DNA of 64,000 bases from Multivorans sp965232105 (lineage in GTDB: Bacteria; Acidobacteriota; Thermoanaerobaculia; Multivoradales; Multivoraceae). Shown here in pieces: positions 17,020 through 26,200 of this stretch (the first letter of the stretch is position 1; each line of letters starts with the position of its first letter). The notes beneath the pieces are model-generated. The model did not search any database and was not told the origin of the DNA. It worked only from the letters and a program-made list of their open reading frames with translations. A program made the position numbers and the translations under genes. The stretch spans positions 1,736,001-1,800,000 of the forward strand of contig OZ246956.1 of assembly GCA_965232105.1 (NCBI GenBank), written 5' to 3'.

Positions 17020-18105
17020 ATGCCGAGCGGGACGTTTCAGTCCCAGCCCACGGGTCTCGGGCCGACGACGAAGAGCGTGTTGTTCCGCGTCGTGGAACAG
17101 CGGTCTGGACCGATAGCTGAACAGGAAACGGTGTTCGATTTTCTGGAGCGCGGCGCCAGTCCCGAAGCCGTCGCGATCCGCCGGTGGATGGAGGCCTGGT
17201 TTCGGGACTTTCCGAGCGAGCATCGGGACCTGCTGAAGCCGCGCCTGCGGTCGAAGGACCTTCGAGACTTCATGAGCGCGTACTTCGAGCTGCAGGTGTT
17301 CGCCATGCTGCGCTGGCTGGATTGCGACGTTGCGGTTCATCCCTGCTTTCCCGACACCGGTGGAACGGTGGACTTCAGCGCCGCCGATGGCCGGGAGGAG
17401 TTCTACGTGGAGGCGACCGTGTGCGGTGTCGGCCAGGGAGTTCTGCGGTTGAACGCCAACGAAGAAGACGCGGTGCGGAAGATCACCGATGCCTTTCCGA
17501 AACCCCATTCGGACATCAAGTTGAGAGTGGAGGGCAGACTTGAGCGTACGTTGAGCAAGCACCGTCTGATTACACCGATCAGGAAGCTGCTGGAGTCCTG
17601 TTCGCCGCGTGAAGTGCAAAGACTGCGGGCGTCGCTGGCGCCTCCCCAAGCCGCAATTGAGGAGGGAGACTGGCGCCTGGAAGCAAGTCTCCTGCCGGCC
17701 AGCCGCCGTGAGGGCAAGGGAGCGATACGGGGCCCCAGCGGTGGCGGATCGGTGGATGGCGTGACGCCGTTGGCGAAGGCGCTGTCCCGGAAGGCCGAGC
17801 ATTGGAAGAGGAAGGGCCTCGACGATGAGTCGTTTCTGATCGCCGTCAGCGTTTGCCATGCCGACTTCTTTCTGGGCGACAGGGAGGAAGCCATCTATCG
17901 GCGCACTGGAGTCGGCTTGGATCGGAACGCGTTCCGCGAGTCGCTGTCCGGCGTGACTGGGGTACTCGTGTTCAGTCACGCGACGCTCGGGATGGAGAGG
18001 AGTGCTCCCGTGCGGCTGTTCCCGAACCCGAGTCGGCGTCCGCCAAAGTACCTCGACTTCCTGCGGCGGGAACGGCGCCTGGCCGAACTCATTGGCATGG
18101 CCTGA
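17020..18105 (+). CDS. Unknown protein with a PD-(D/E)xK nuclease-like pattern
   Basis: I do not recognise a family for this 361-residue soluble protein. Between residues 85 and 135 it shows a helix ending in 'SAYFELQVFAMLRWL' (E90), a strand with 'VAVHP', then 'TVDFS' (D118) and 'EFYVEATV' (E131-x-T133). This order of Glu, Asp, then Glu-x-polar is the layout of PD-(D/E)xK nucleases, although the final lysine would be replaced by threonine. The fold or activity is therefore only a hypothesis. The remaining 220 residues are mixed alpha/beta with 'YRRTGVGLDRNAFRESL' late on. The position between toxin-antitoxin genes and upstream of the methyltransferase would suit an effector or specificity component of the island. 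The start is preceded by a GAGGAGG site at somewhat long spacing. Confidence 0.6.
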   Translation: MPSGTFQSQPTGLGPTTKSVLFRVVEQRSGPIAEQETVFDFLERGASPEAVAIRRWMEAWFRDFPSEHRDLLKPRLRSKDLRDFMSAYFELQVFAMLRWLDCDVAVHPCFPDTGGTVDFSAADGREEFYVEATVCGVGQGVLRLNANEEDAVRKITDAFPKPHSDIKLRVEGRLERTLSKHRLITPIRKLLESCSPREVQRLRASLAPPQAAIEEGDWRLEASLLPASRREGKGAIRGPSGGGSVDGVTPLAKALSRKAEHWKRKGLDDESFLIAVSVCHADFFLGDREEAIYRRTGVGLDRNAFRESLSGVTGVLVFSHATLGMERSAPVRLFPNPSRRPPKYLDFLRRERRLAELIGMA

Positions 18106-18177
18106 ATGTCGCCGGAGTCGCGGCCGGCGGGCTGGTTGGAGACGGCTGGTGTCGAGACGACGACTGAGACGCGGCTT

Positions 18178-18642
18178 TCAGCCGGCGGCGGCCCCGGCCG
18201 GGTCGGCGCGGGGCGCCGCGTCGTCTCGAACCACGAGAGTCCGGCCAAGAGAGCGGAGAGCTCTCAGGACCTGATCGAGTCGAGATGGCCTGCTGAGGTC
18301 GAGAAGCCGGCGGGCCCTGGACTCGCGGATTCCCAGTGACTGGGCCAGATCGCGGGTCGTCTTTCCCTCATGGCGCATCGCCGTGTACAGAGCAAGTTGC
18401 GCGGCCGCTTGCGGCGGTACGGTGATCGGATCCTGGCCTCCAGCGGGTGCGCTTGGCGTGGGGATGTCTTCGTGGGCGTCGACATACATGCTCAGCGCCA
18501 CGACGAGGGCGTCTTCGGCGAGGATCAGGGACTCCTCCCGGGTGGCGCCGCCCGTGATCGCCTCCGGAACGTCCGGGAAGTTGACGACAAAGGAGGATCC
18601 CTCTTCGTCCGGCGTCAGCATGCAGGGGTACGCGTAGTCCAT
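18178..18642 (-). CDS. hicB: HicB antitoxin with C-terminal HTH-like region
   Basis: The 154-residue protein has the HicB core at about 1-65 ('GSSFVVNFPDVPEAITGGAT', 'EESLILAEDALVVALSMYV'). A C-terminal region of about 85 residues contains 'GKTTRDLAQSLGIRESRARR', which fits a helix-turn-helix that could bind the operator. It neutralises the HicA toxin and probably represses the pair. Its ATG lies inside the end of hicA, overlapping by 28 bases, so the two are co-translated. The last dozen residues are Ala/Pro/Asp-rich and may be dispensable. The pair faces against the island's main strand, between the unknown protein and the methyltransferase. Confidence 0.85.
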   Translation of the reverse strand: MDYAYPCMLTPDEEGSSFVVNFPDVPEAITGGATREESLILAEDALVVALSMYVDAHEDIPTPSAPAGGQDPITVPPQAAAQLALYTAMRHEGKTTRDLAQSLGIRESRARRLLDLSRPSRLDQVLRALRSLGRTLVVRDDAAPRADPAGAAAG

Positions 18643-18881
18643 GCTTGGCGGCGCGGTGTTTGGAGGTCCTCGTGGTCGATGCCCAACTGCTTCAGCATGG
18701 ATCGCAGCATACCTTTCGAGATCTCTCCATGCTTGACGACCGTACGACCGGCGCCAAGGTAGAGCTTCCCGTGACTTCCCTTGCCGCCGGCCTGGTCGAA
18801 GCGAAACACCTGACGGTTGCGCCGAGCATGCCGCCGGGCGCGTCTCAGGAACTCGGCGCCGTTAACGGCGGCGGATCGCAC
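18615..18881 (-). CDS. hicA: HicA mRNA interferase toxin
   Basis: The 88-residue protein from a GTG at 18881 has the double-stranded-RNA-binding-like HicA layout. The catalytic G-S-H (His37) lies in 'GGKGSHGKLYLG', followed by 'TVVKHGEISKGMLRSMLKQL', the conserved second half. HicA cleaves mRNA independently of the ribosome when unbound. It is slightly longer than typical (about 60-80 residues) because the C-terminal 15 residues extend into the overlap with hicB. It is the first gene of the pair, with its start 134 bases from the divergent methyltransferase start. The canonical HicA sequence makes activity plausible. Confidence 0.88.
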   Translation of the reverse strand: MRSAAVNGAEFLRRARRHARRNRQVFRFDQAGGKGSHGKLYLGAGRTVVKHGEISKGMLRSMLKQLGIDHEDLQTPRRQAWTTRTPAC

Positions 18882-19015
18882 CAGAGTCCGCGGCGGCTAC
18901 GATTGGCGGCCATGCGAACGTGCTCCCAGGGTTGCCGCGACGACGGGTTCGTCTGGCCTGCCGTGCCGCCCGAGCGGTGCGGATGAGAGACCGCCGGAAT
19001 CCGAGGCGGGAGGAA

Positions 19016-22000
19016 ATGGAGGCGGGTCCCGCGACTCGCCTGATCGAGGCGGCGTTCCCTCTCCGCCAGGCGTCTCTTGACTCGGTCCACGAGAAGAACG
19101 TGCGCCACGGGCATATCTCGACTCTGCACATCTGGCCTGCGCGGCGGCCGCTGGCGGCTTGCCGGGCGGTGCTGTTGGCGACGCTGTTGCCGGACCCGGG
19201 GGACGCCGAGGGCCGGCGGAAGTTGATGGCGCGAATCGCCGGAGAAGTGCGCCAGCGGCAGACCCGGGCCGGAAAGCTCCGGGAGGAAACGGCGGGTGGC
19301 GTGCTCCACTGGGGCCGCGAGAGCGACCCGGAGGTCGAGAAGCTGCGCGAGGAGATCCGGGAGGCGTTCGGCGGCCGGGCGCCGCGGGTTCTCGATCCGT
19401 TCGCGGGCGGCGGGGCCATTCCCCTGGAGGCGATGCGGTTGGGCTGCGAGGTCACCGCGTCGGACCTGAACCCGGTCGCCTGGTTCGTCCTCCGCTGCAC
19501 GCTGCACTATCCGCGGTTGGTGGCGGGCCAGCAGTTGCCACTGCCGGACTTCGCTGTGCGTGACCGCGACTTCGTCGAGGCGTGCCTCAAGGCGCGGGGC
19601 GTAACGAGGAAGGTCGCGTTGCGCGAGGAGCTGCGGCGGTTGGGCCACGGTGACGGCGACCCCGTGCAGGTCCGGTCGGCTTTGCTCGACGGCGTTCCGG
19701 CGCAACCGAGGCTGGCGTCGGCCCGGGGGTCGTCGTCGGTCGCCGACGAGGGCGCGGCCTGGCCGCCGGAGCGGTCCGGCGACCAGCAGGCCACTCTTCA
19801 CGCCGACTTCCCCTGGCACCTTCGGGCATGGGGACGGCGGGTTCTGGCCGAGGCTCGGCGGGACCTTGCGAAGCGCTATCCGACCTACGCGGATTTCGAG
19901 CCGGTGCGCCGCAAGGGGCGGGCCAAGCGGGATGCCGAGATCCGATTCCCCGAGCAGCGGTTCAAGCCACGCCCTCCGCGTCTGCTCGAACCGGATGCCG
20001 ACGGGAACGTCTCGGTCGCCGAGTTGAACGCCGAGTTCGACTCCGCCTGGCTGGAGAACGAGGCGAATCCGCGCTGGGTCGCGAAGCCGACGGTTGCCTA
20101 CCTGTGGGCGCGGACGGTTCGATGCGCGAATTGCCGAGCCGAGATTCCCCTGCTCAAGACGCGCTGGCTGTGCAAGAAGCCGGGCAAGCGAGTGCTGCTT
20201 TCGATGACGTCGCGGGAGGACGGTTCCGGCGTGGAGCTCGCACTGGAGCATGACGTGCCCGAAGGCGACGGAAACGCGGCACGGCGGCGCGAGCACGACC
20301 GCCGGTTGGGCGCCGGGACGATGAGCCGTAGCGGCGCGGCTTGCCCCTGCTGCGGCGGAATCTCGACGATGGCCGACCTGCGCAATGAGGGCCGGGCGGG
20401 GCGACTCGGAGAGCGGATGACGGCCGTGGTCGTGGATGGGCAGCAAGGCAAGGAGTATCGACTCCCGACCGAGGCCGAGTTGGCGGCGGCTTCGGTCGGT
20501 GACGAGGAACTGCGAGCGCTCTTCGCTGAGATTCCGTTTGGTCTGCTGGAGGAACCGACGGCGGACGAGAAAGCCCTGGGCATGCGAGTTCCGCGCTATG
20601 GCTTCGATACGTGGCGGAAGCTGTTCACTAACCGGCAGTTGCTCGCGCTGGGAGTGATCGTAAGGGCGATCCGTGGTTCTGTGGCGCAAACGGACGCCTA
20701 TCCAGAAGAGTGGCGGGAAGCGTTGAGCGCGGGCCTTTCGTGCATCCTGAGCAAGCTCGCTGACTACAGCAGCGCTGTTTGTTCTTGGGACAGTTCGCGT
20801 GAGACTCTGAGACAGACCTTCGCTCGATTCGCGCTTCCCATGGTGTGGGACAACTGCGAAGTCAATCCTCTGTCGGGTGGTTCGGGCAGTTTCGAAGGGA
20901 TGACGGACTGGGTAGCGCGCTATGTAGACCACGCAACGGCGGCGCTCTCAGACGCGCCTGCGGCGGACGTTCAGGCCGAAAGCGCCATTCGGCTCCAGGA
21001 TCGCGGCGTCGACGTCATCTGCACGGACCCGCCCTACTACGACGCCATCCCCTACTCGGACCTGATGGACTTCTTCTACGTCTGGTTGAGGCGCGCCCTC
21101 GACGGTCTGTCATCGGAGACCGACGCCGCTTTCGCTGCACCGCTTGGTCCCAAGTGGAACCAGGAGGCGTCCGGGGGCAAGGGTGACGGTGAGCTGATCG
21201 ACGATGCGAGCCGCTTCGGAGGGGATCGAGACGCGTCGAAGCGGAACTACGAGGACGGCATGGCGCGGGCGTTTCGCCGTTTCCACGACGCGCTCCGCGA
21301 CGACGGTCGCCTCGTCATCGTCTTCGCCAACAAGCAACCCGACGCGTGGGAGACCCTGGTCTCCGCGCTGATTCGAGCTGGTTTCGTTGCCTGCGGTTCC
21401 TGGCCGATCCAGACCGAGATGAAGAACCGCCAGCGGTCCCTGGCCTCGGCGGCCCTCTCATCATCCATCTGGCTCGTCTGTCGCCGACGGCCTGCCGACG
21501 CCCGGCCGGGCTGGGATGCCGCGGTCTTGACCGAGATGCGGTCCAACATCTCGGAGAGCCTGCGACGGTTCTGGGATGCCGGCATCCGCGGGCCGGACTT
21601 CGTGTGGGCTGCAACCGGTCCCGCGCTCGAGGCGTTCAGTCGTCATCCGGTCGTCAAGAAGGCGGACTCGCCGCGGAAGACGCTGTCCGTGGCGGAGTTC
21701 CTGCGGCAAGTGCGGCGCATCGTCGTGACCTTCGTGGTGAACCGCTTGCTCAAGGCCGAGCCTGGCGCCCCAACGGAACTCGACGACCTCACGACCTACT
21801 ACCTGTTGCACCGCAACGACTTCGGGTTGGGACCCGCCCCCGTGGGTCCATGCATCCTCTACGCCGTGTCGTGCAACCTCTCGGATTCCGATCTCGCTGG
21901 CGGTCTGGACTTGCTGGCGCGCGGCGCTTCAGCGGCGGCAACCGAAGCCTCGGACGAAGATGACGGTGACGAAGGCCCGGCCCCGACGACATCCGGGTCG

Positions 22001-22318
22001 GAAGTCCGGCTCAAGCCGTGGAACCGGCGTCGAAACCGCGGTCTGGGTCAGCCCTCGGCCGATGGCGACCCACCCGCTCTCATCGACTGCGTACACCGGC
22101 TCATGCAGCTCTGGAAGACCGGCGAGCAAGGCCGCGTGGACCGCTTCTTGGCCGATCGGGGCCTTTGGCGGCACGAACTGTTCGCGCGGGTCGTCCAGGC
22201 CGTCATCGAACTCGCCGCCGAAGGCTCCGAGGAGCGATCGATCCTGGAGTCGATCCAGAACCATCTGCAGGGCACTGGCGCCGCCGCGTCCGGACCGAGT
22301 CAACGGACGCTGGCGTAG
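19016..22318 (+). CDS. DUF1156 DNA methyltransferase (anti-phage associated type)
   Basis: The product is about 1100 residues from ATG 19016, with GGGAGGA just upstream and a standard family start ('RLIEAAFPLRQASLDSVHEK'); ATG 18983 is an alternative. Residues 1-75 are DUF1156. The AdoMet motif I is 'DPFAGGGAIPLEA' from residue 127, followed by 'ASDLNPVAWF'. The catalytic motif IV is 'DPPYYDAIPYSDLMDFFYVW' from residue 671, an N6-adenine or N4-cytosine type signature. The two motifs are separated by about 540 residues, with Cys pairs between ('RCANCRAEIPL', 'ACPCCGG') that may bind zinc. Proteins of this family occur with DUF499 ATPases and SNF2 helicases in predicted phage-defence loci, where methylation would mark self DNA. 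Both partners are here. Confidence 0.92.
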   Translation: MEAGPATRLIEAAFPLRQASLDSVHEKNVRHGHISTLHIWPARRPLAACRAVLLATLLPDPGDAEGRRKLMARIAGEVRQRQTRAGKLREETAGGVLHWGRESDPEVEKLREEIREAFGGRAPRVLDPFAGGGAIPLEAMRLGCEVTASDLNPVAWFVLRCTLHYPRLVAGQQLPLPDFAVRDRDFVEACLKARGVTRKVALREELRRLGHGDGDPVQVRSALLDGVPAQPRLASARGSSSVADEGAAWPPERSGDQQATLHADFPWHLRAWGRRVLAEARRDLAKRYPTYADFEPVRRKGRAKRDAEIRFPEQRFKPRPPRLLEPDADGNVSVAELNAEFDSAWLENEANPRWVAKPTVAYLWARTVRCANCRAEIPLLKTRWLCKKPGKRVLLSMTSREDGSGVELALEHDVPEGDGNAARRREHDRRLGAGTMSRSGAACPCCGGISTMADLRNEGRAGRLGERMTAVVVDGQQGKEYRLPTEAELAAASVGDEELRALFAEIPFGLLEEPTADEKALGMRVPRYGFDTWRKLFTNRQLLALGVIVRAIRGSVAQTDAYPEEWREALSAGLSCILSKLADYSSAVCSWDSSRETLRQTFARFALPMVWDNCEVNPLSGGSGSFEGMTDWVARYVDHATAALSDAPAADVQAESAIRLQDRGVDVICTDPPYYDAIPYSDLMDFFYVWLRRALDGLSSETDAAFAAPLGPKWNQEASGGKGDGELIDDASRFGGDRDASKRNYEDGMARAFRRFHDALRDDGRLVIVFANKQPDAWETLVSALIRAGFVACGSWPIQTEMKNRQRSLASAALSSSIWLVCRRRPADARPGWDAAVLTEMRSNISESLRRFWDAGIRGPDFVWAATGPALEAFSRHPVVKKADSPRKTLSVAEFLRQVRRIVVTFVVNRLLKAEPGAPTELDDLTTYYLLHRNDFGLGPAPVGPCILYAVSCNLSDSDLAGGLDLLARGASAAATEASDEDDGDEGPAPTTSGSEVRLKPWNRRRNRGLGQPSADGDPPALIDCVHRLMQLWKTGEQGRVDRFLADRGLWRHELFARVVQAVIELAAEGSEERSILESIQNHLQGTGAAASGPSQRTLA

Positions 22319-22379
22319 CCGCGGCCGGGCGGGAGCGCTTCCGGGTCGGGTGGAGGAAGCCCGCGCGCGAGCACCCCGC

Positions 22380-22428
22380 TTGACTCGCCGGAAGGTCGCC
22401 GCTACGATTCTTAGCCATACTAGCTAAG
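22380..22428 (+). promoter_or_regulatory. Sigma70-type promoter and palindromic operator of vapBC
   Basis: TTGACT (22380-22385) and TACGAT (22403-22408) are separated by exactly 17 bases, a good housekeeping promoter. Immediately downstream, over the expected start point, is an inverted repeat CTTAGC (22410-22415), 7-base spacer, GCTAAG (22423-22428), in an AT-rich patch unlike its surroundings. This is a natural operator for the VapB antitoxin or VapBC complex. A GGAG ribosome site follows 5 bases before the vapB ATG. Confidence 0.7.
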
Positions 22429-22440
22429 TTTGGAGAAGAG

Positions 22441-22671
22441 ATGCTCGTGAACATGCACGCCGCCAAGTCGCAACTGTCGAGGCTCATCGCCGCCGCCGAA
22501 GCCGGCGACGAAGTGGTCATCGCGCGCCGCGGAAGACCCGCGGTGAGGCTGGTGCCGGTCCGTTCGGACGCCTTCCGCTTCGACACCTTGGCGCATCTGG
22601 TCGACACCGTGCCCGACTTCGACGAACCGATGGATGAAGCCGAACTGGCGCGTTGGGAAGGAGAGCCTTGA
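22441..22671 (+). CDS. vapB: Phd/VapB-family antitoxin
   Basis: The 76-residue protein starts 'MLVNMHAAKSQLSRLIAAAE' and continues 'GDEVVIARRGRPAVRLVPV', the Phd/YefM DNA-binding fold used by many VapB and Phd antitoxins. The acidic C-terminal part ('DFDEPMDEAELARWEGEP') would wrap the toxin. It is first in the operon, its stop overlaps the toxin start by TTGA, and the palindrome in its promoter suggests autorepression. Length and order are standard for such pairs. Confidence 0.9.
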   Translation: MLVNMHAAKSQLSRLIAAAEAGDEVVIARRGRPAVRLVPVRSDAFRFDTLAHLVDTVPDFDEPMDEAELARWEGEP

Positions 22672-23063
22672 AACGGCTCCTGCTCGACACTCACGCCTGG
22701 GTATGGAGCGCTCTGGACTCGAGCCGGCTGACCGCCGTCGCGAAAGCCGCCATCGTGGACGCTGACGCGGTCCACGTCAGTCCCATCAGCCTCTACGAGG
22801 TCACGCAGAAGGCGCGGCTGGGCAAGTGGCCTGAGATCGCCCCCCACATCGACGCTCTTGTTGCCGACTCGGAAACTCTGCCGGCGCCCTTGACCCGCGC
22901 CGTCGCGGCCAGTGCGGGCATCCTCGACTGGGCGCATCGCGACCCGTTCGACCGCTTCATCGCCGCGTCTGCTTTCGAACTGCGTTGCCCCCTGGTCTCC
23001 AAGGACGAGGAGTTCGATGCGTTCGAGGGAACGCCGGGCTGGCAGGGCCGGATCTGGACTTGA
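22668..23063 (+). CDS. vapC: PIN-domain toxin, VapC type
   Basis: The product is about 131 residues from the TTG at 22668, giving 'MKRLLLDTHAWVW'; starting earlier at 22653 would only add vapB-frame residues. PIN acidic residues are visible: D7 in 'LLLDTH', E near residue 45 in 'SLYEVTQKARLGK', and D near 94 and 97 in 'HRDPFDRFIAA'. It also has 'PLVSKDEEF', typical of this VapC subgroup. VapC toxins are Mg-dependent RNases, many of them cutting tRNA or rRNA, held in check by VapB. The TTGA overlap with vapB implies coupled translation. It sits between the DUF1156 and DUF499 genes. Confidence 0.9.
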   Translation: MKRLLLDTHAWVWSALDSSRLTAVAKAAIVDADAVHVSPISLYEVTQKARLGKWPEIAPHIDALVADSETLPAPLTRAVAASAGILDWAHRDPFDRFIAASAFELRCPLVSKDEEFDAFEGTPGWQGRIWT

Positions 23064-23253
23064 CGACCGAAGCCCGGCGCCCGTGTCCCGGCGCATGACC
23101 GGTGCGGGCCCAGCGGAGCTCGGGCGCCGCCGCCGGCCGGTCCGACCACTTGATTTCGACGCACCAGTCCGGTTGCTGGCGGGCGTCGAGACCGGAGGGC
23201 GCCCTCGTAGCGTCGACGGCCCGTCGCCCGTGTAGCATGCCTGCTCCCTTGCG

Positions 23254-26200
23254 ATGAGCAGGCACCGCCCCAGACCTTGGCACGAGGTCGTCCGGCTGAA
23301 GGACGAGCTGCGCAGCGGCGAACTGTCGTTGGCGGAGTTCGCGGCCGACCTGCACGAGGTCACCCTGCAGCGGGGCCAACGGCCGGTCTACGAGGAACCG
23401 GAGAAGTTCTTCGCGCTGACCTACCCGACCTACGCCTTGCGCGAGCTGGTCAAGGACGTGGCGGCGCGGCTGGCCGGGAAGAGCGACAAGGCGGTGCGCC
23501 AGTTGGAACTAACGTATGGCGGCGGCAAGACGCACACGCTGATCACGCTGTACCACCTGTTCAGGGAACCGGAGGCGTTGCCGGATGTGGCGGCGGTTCA
23601 CGAGTTTCGGGAGCAGATCGACGGTGGGCTCCCGGGCGCTCATGCCGCGGCGCTCTGCTTCGACAAGATCGACGTGGAACGCGGCATTGAGGGGGTGCGG
23701 TCGCCGGAAGGCGACACGCGTTCGCTTCGCCACCCGTGGAGCGTGCTCGCCTACCAGCTCGACGGCGACGAGGGGCTGCGCTCGATTCACGGTGAGGGCC
23801 GCGCGGAAGAGCGGGAGACGCCGCCGGCGGAGCCATTGCTGGCCCGACTGCTGGAACGTCCCCAGGAGCGGGGCCTGGGCACGCTGATCCTGGTCGATGA
23901 GGTCCTCATGTACGCGCGGGAGAAGGCGGGGCAGGACCGCGTGTGGCGAGATCGCATCATCGACTTCTTTCAGTACTTGAGCCAGGCCACAACGAAGGTG
24001 GACCGGGCGGCGATGGTGGCGTCGCTGCTTGCCACGGACCCCGCGAAGCAGCAGGGCGCCGAGGGCCGGCGGTTGATCGGCGATCTCTTCGACGTTTTCC
24101 GCCGGCAGCGGGAGGAGGGCGTTCAGCCGGTCCAGCGCAAGGACGTGGCGGAGGTGCTGCGGCGCCGGTTCTTCGAGCCGGAGAGTCTGCGGAACAGGGA
24201 ACCCTGGCGGTCCCAGGCGATCGGTGCGGTACGTGAGCTGGCGCGACTCGACGAGACGACGGCCAAGGCGAAGAGCAAGGAGGAGGGCCGGTTCGAGAAG
24301 AGCTTCCCGTTCCACCCGGACCTGACCGATGTCTTCTACAGCCGCTGGACCCAGCTCGCCGGCTTCCAGCGCACGCGCGGCATCCTCCGCACGCTGGCAA
24401 CCGCCCTGCGCGAGGCCGAGCCCTGGGACTCGAGTCCTCTGATCGGCGCGTCGACACTGCTTCGGCCGGCGGGCGATCCGGGCATCTCGGAGGCCGTGCG
24501 CGAGTTGGCGGGCGTGGCTGGCTCGGAATCGGTTGAGGGCTCACCAACAGACTGGGTGGCTCTGCTTGAAGCGGAGTTGAACAAGGCCGCCGGCATCCAG
24601 GCGGAACTGCCCGCGTTGGCACGCCGGCGCGAGGTGGAGCAGGCGGTGGTTTCTGTGTTTCTCTACTCGCAGCCGGTCGGCCGGAAGGCGTCGACGCCGG
24701 AGCTGTTGCGCATGGTCGGCACGGGTGGCCCGGACGGGATCGCGCTTCGCAAGGGGCTGGCCCGCTGGCGCGATCTCTCGTGGTTCCTGGACGACGAGGA
24801 TGAGGGCGACTCGGTGGAAGCGGGCGCCGGTCTGCCCAAGTCGTGGCGCCTCGGCAACCGCCCGAACCTGCGCCAGATGCACGACGAGGCCTGCGCCGAG
24901 CGGGTTACCGAGCGTGCTGTCGAGGTGCGGCTCGAAGAGGCCGCGCGCAAGCAGAGGCTGCTCACGGACGGCGCCCGCGCGGCCGGCGCCGTCGTCCACA
25001 TGCTGCCCGCCTCGCCCCGGGATGTGGGCGATGACGGCAGCTTCCGCTACGCCGTGCTCGGCCCCGCCGCCGTTTCCGAGTCGGGCAAGCCGAGCGCCCT
25101 GGCGCGCCGCTACCTGGTCGAGACGACCGGCGCGGACCGGCCGCGCGTCCATCGCAACGCGCTGGTCCTCGCCGTACCGTCGCGCGACGGCCTGGAGGCC
25201 GCCCGCGGCAGTGTGCGCGCTTTGCTGGGCTGGGAGGACGTGCAGAGCCAGTTGGAAGGGCGGTCCGTGGACGCCGTCCGCCGGGAACGCCTCAACCAGA
25301 GGCTCCGGGGCGCGAGGCTGAGGGTTCCCGAGGCGGTCAGGCAGGCCTACTGCATCGTCGTCACCGTGAACGCTGAGGGCGCCGAGCAGGCGTTCAAGCT
25401 ACCGGGGGCCGCGGGGCCGCTGTTCCTGGAGATCAAGGGCGACGAGCGAACTCGCATTCGGGAGACGCCGGTCGACGCGGAGGCCCTCCTGCCCGAAGGG
25501 CCGTACGATCTTTGGCGCGAGGGCGAGCCCTCTCGTCTCGTGAAGGACCTGGCGGGCGCGTTCGCCCGCTATCCCCACCTGCCGAAGATGCTGAAGCCCG
25601 CAATCGTCCGGGAGACGGTTCTGCAAGGCGTGGAGCGCGGCCTTGTCGCGGCTCGACTGCCGAGGCCAGACGGCAGTCAACGGACCTGGTGGCGGGAGCC
25701 GGTCGATGCCGAGTCCAGCCACGACCCGGCGCTGGAGGTGCTGCTGCCGGGCAGCGCCGAGCTGGCGCGACTCGCGCCGGAGCTGCTGAGACCCGGGTCG
25801 TTGCCGGGCCTCTGGGCGGAGGACGCCCGTGGAGTCGGGTTCGCCGACCTGCAGAAGTACTTCGCCGGTGGTTTCACGGTGACAGTTCAGCGCGAAGGCT
25901 ACGAAGACCTCTTCGAGGCGCCGCGGTGCTCCGAGGACGTGCTTCATCTGGCCGTCGAGGCGGCGGTGAAGGAGGGGTTCATCTGGCTGCGCAACGGCCC
26001 GACTTCCGCGTGGAAGGAGGAGGTTCCGTACGGCGCGCTAAATGAGCACGCGGTGTTGCAGCCGCCGCCCGAAGGTCTGAACCCTCAGGAGTTGGTCGAG
26101 GAAGCGTTGCCGGGCGGTTGGACGGACGGCCGGACCAGCGGCTGGGCGTTGGGGCAGGCGCTGTCGCAGAAGCGAGGGGCGCCGGTGCCTTGGGGGCTGC

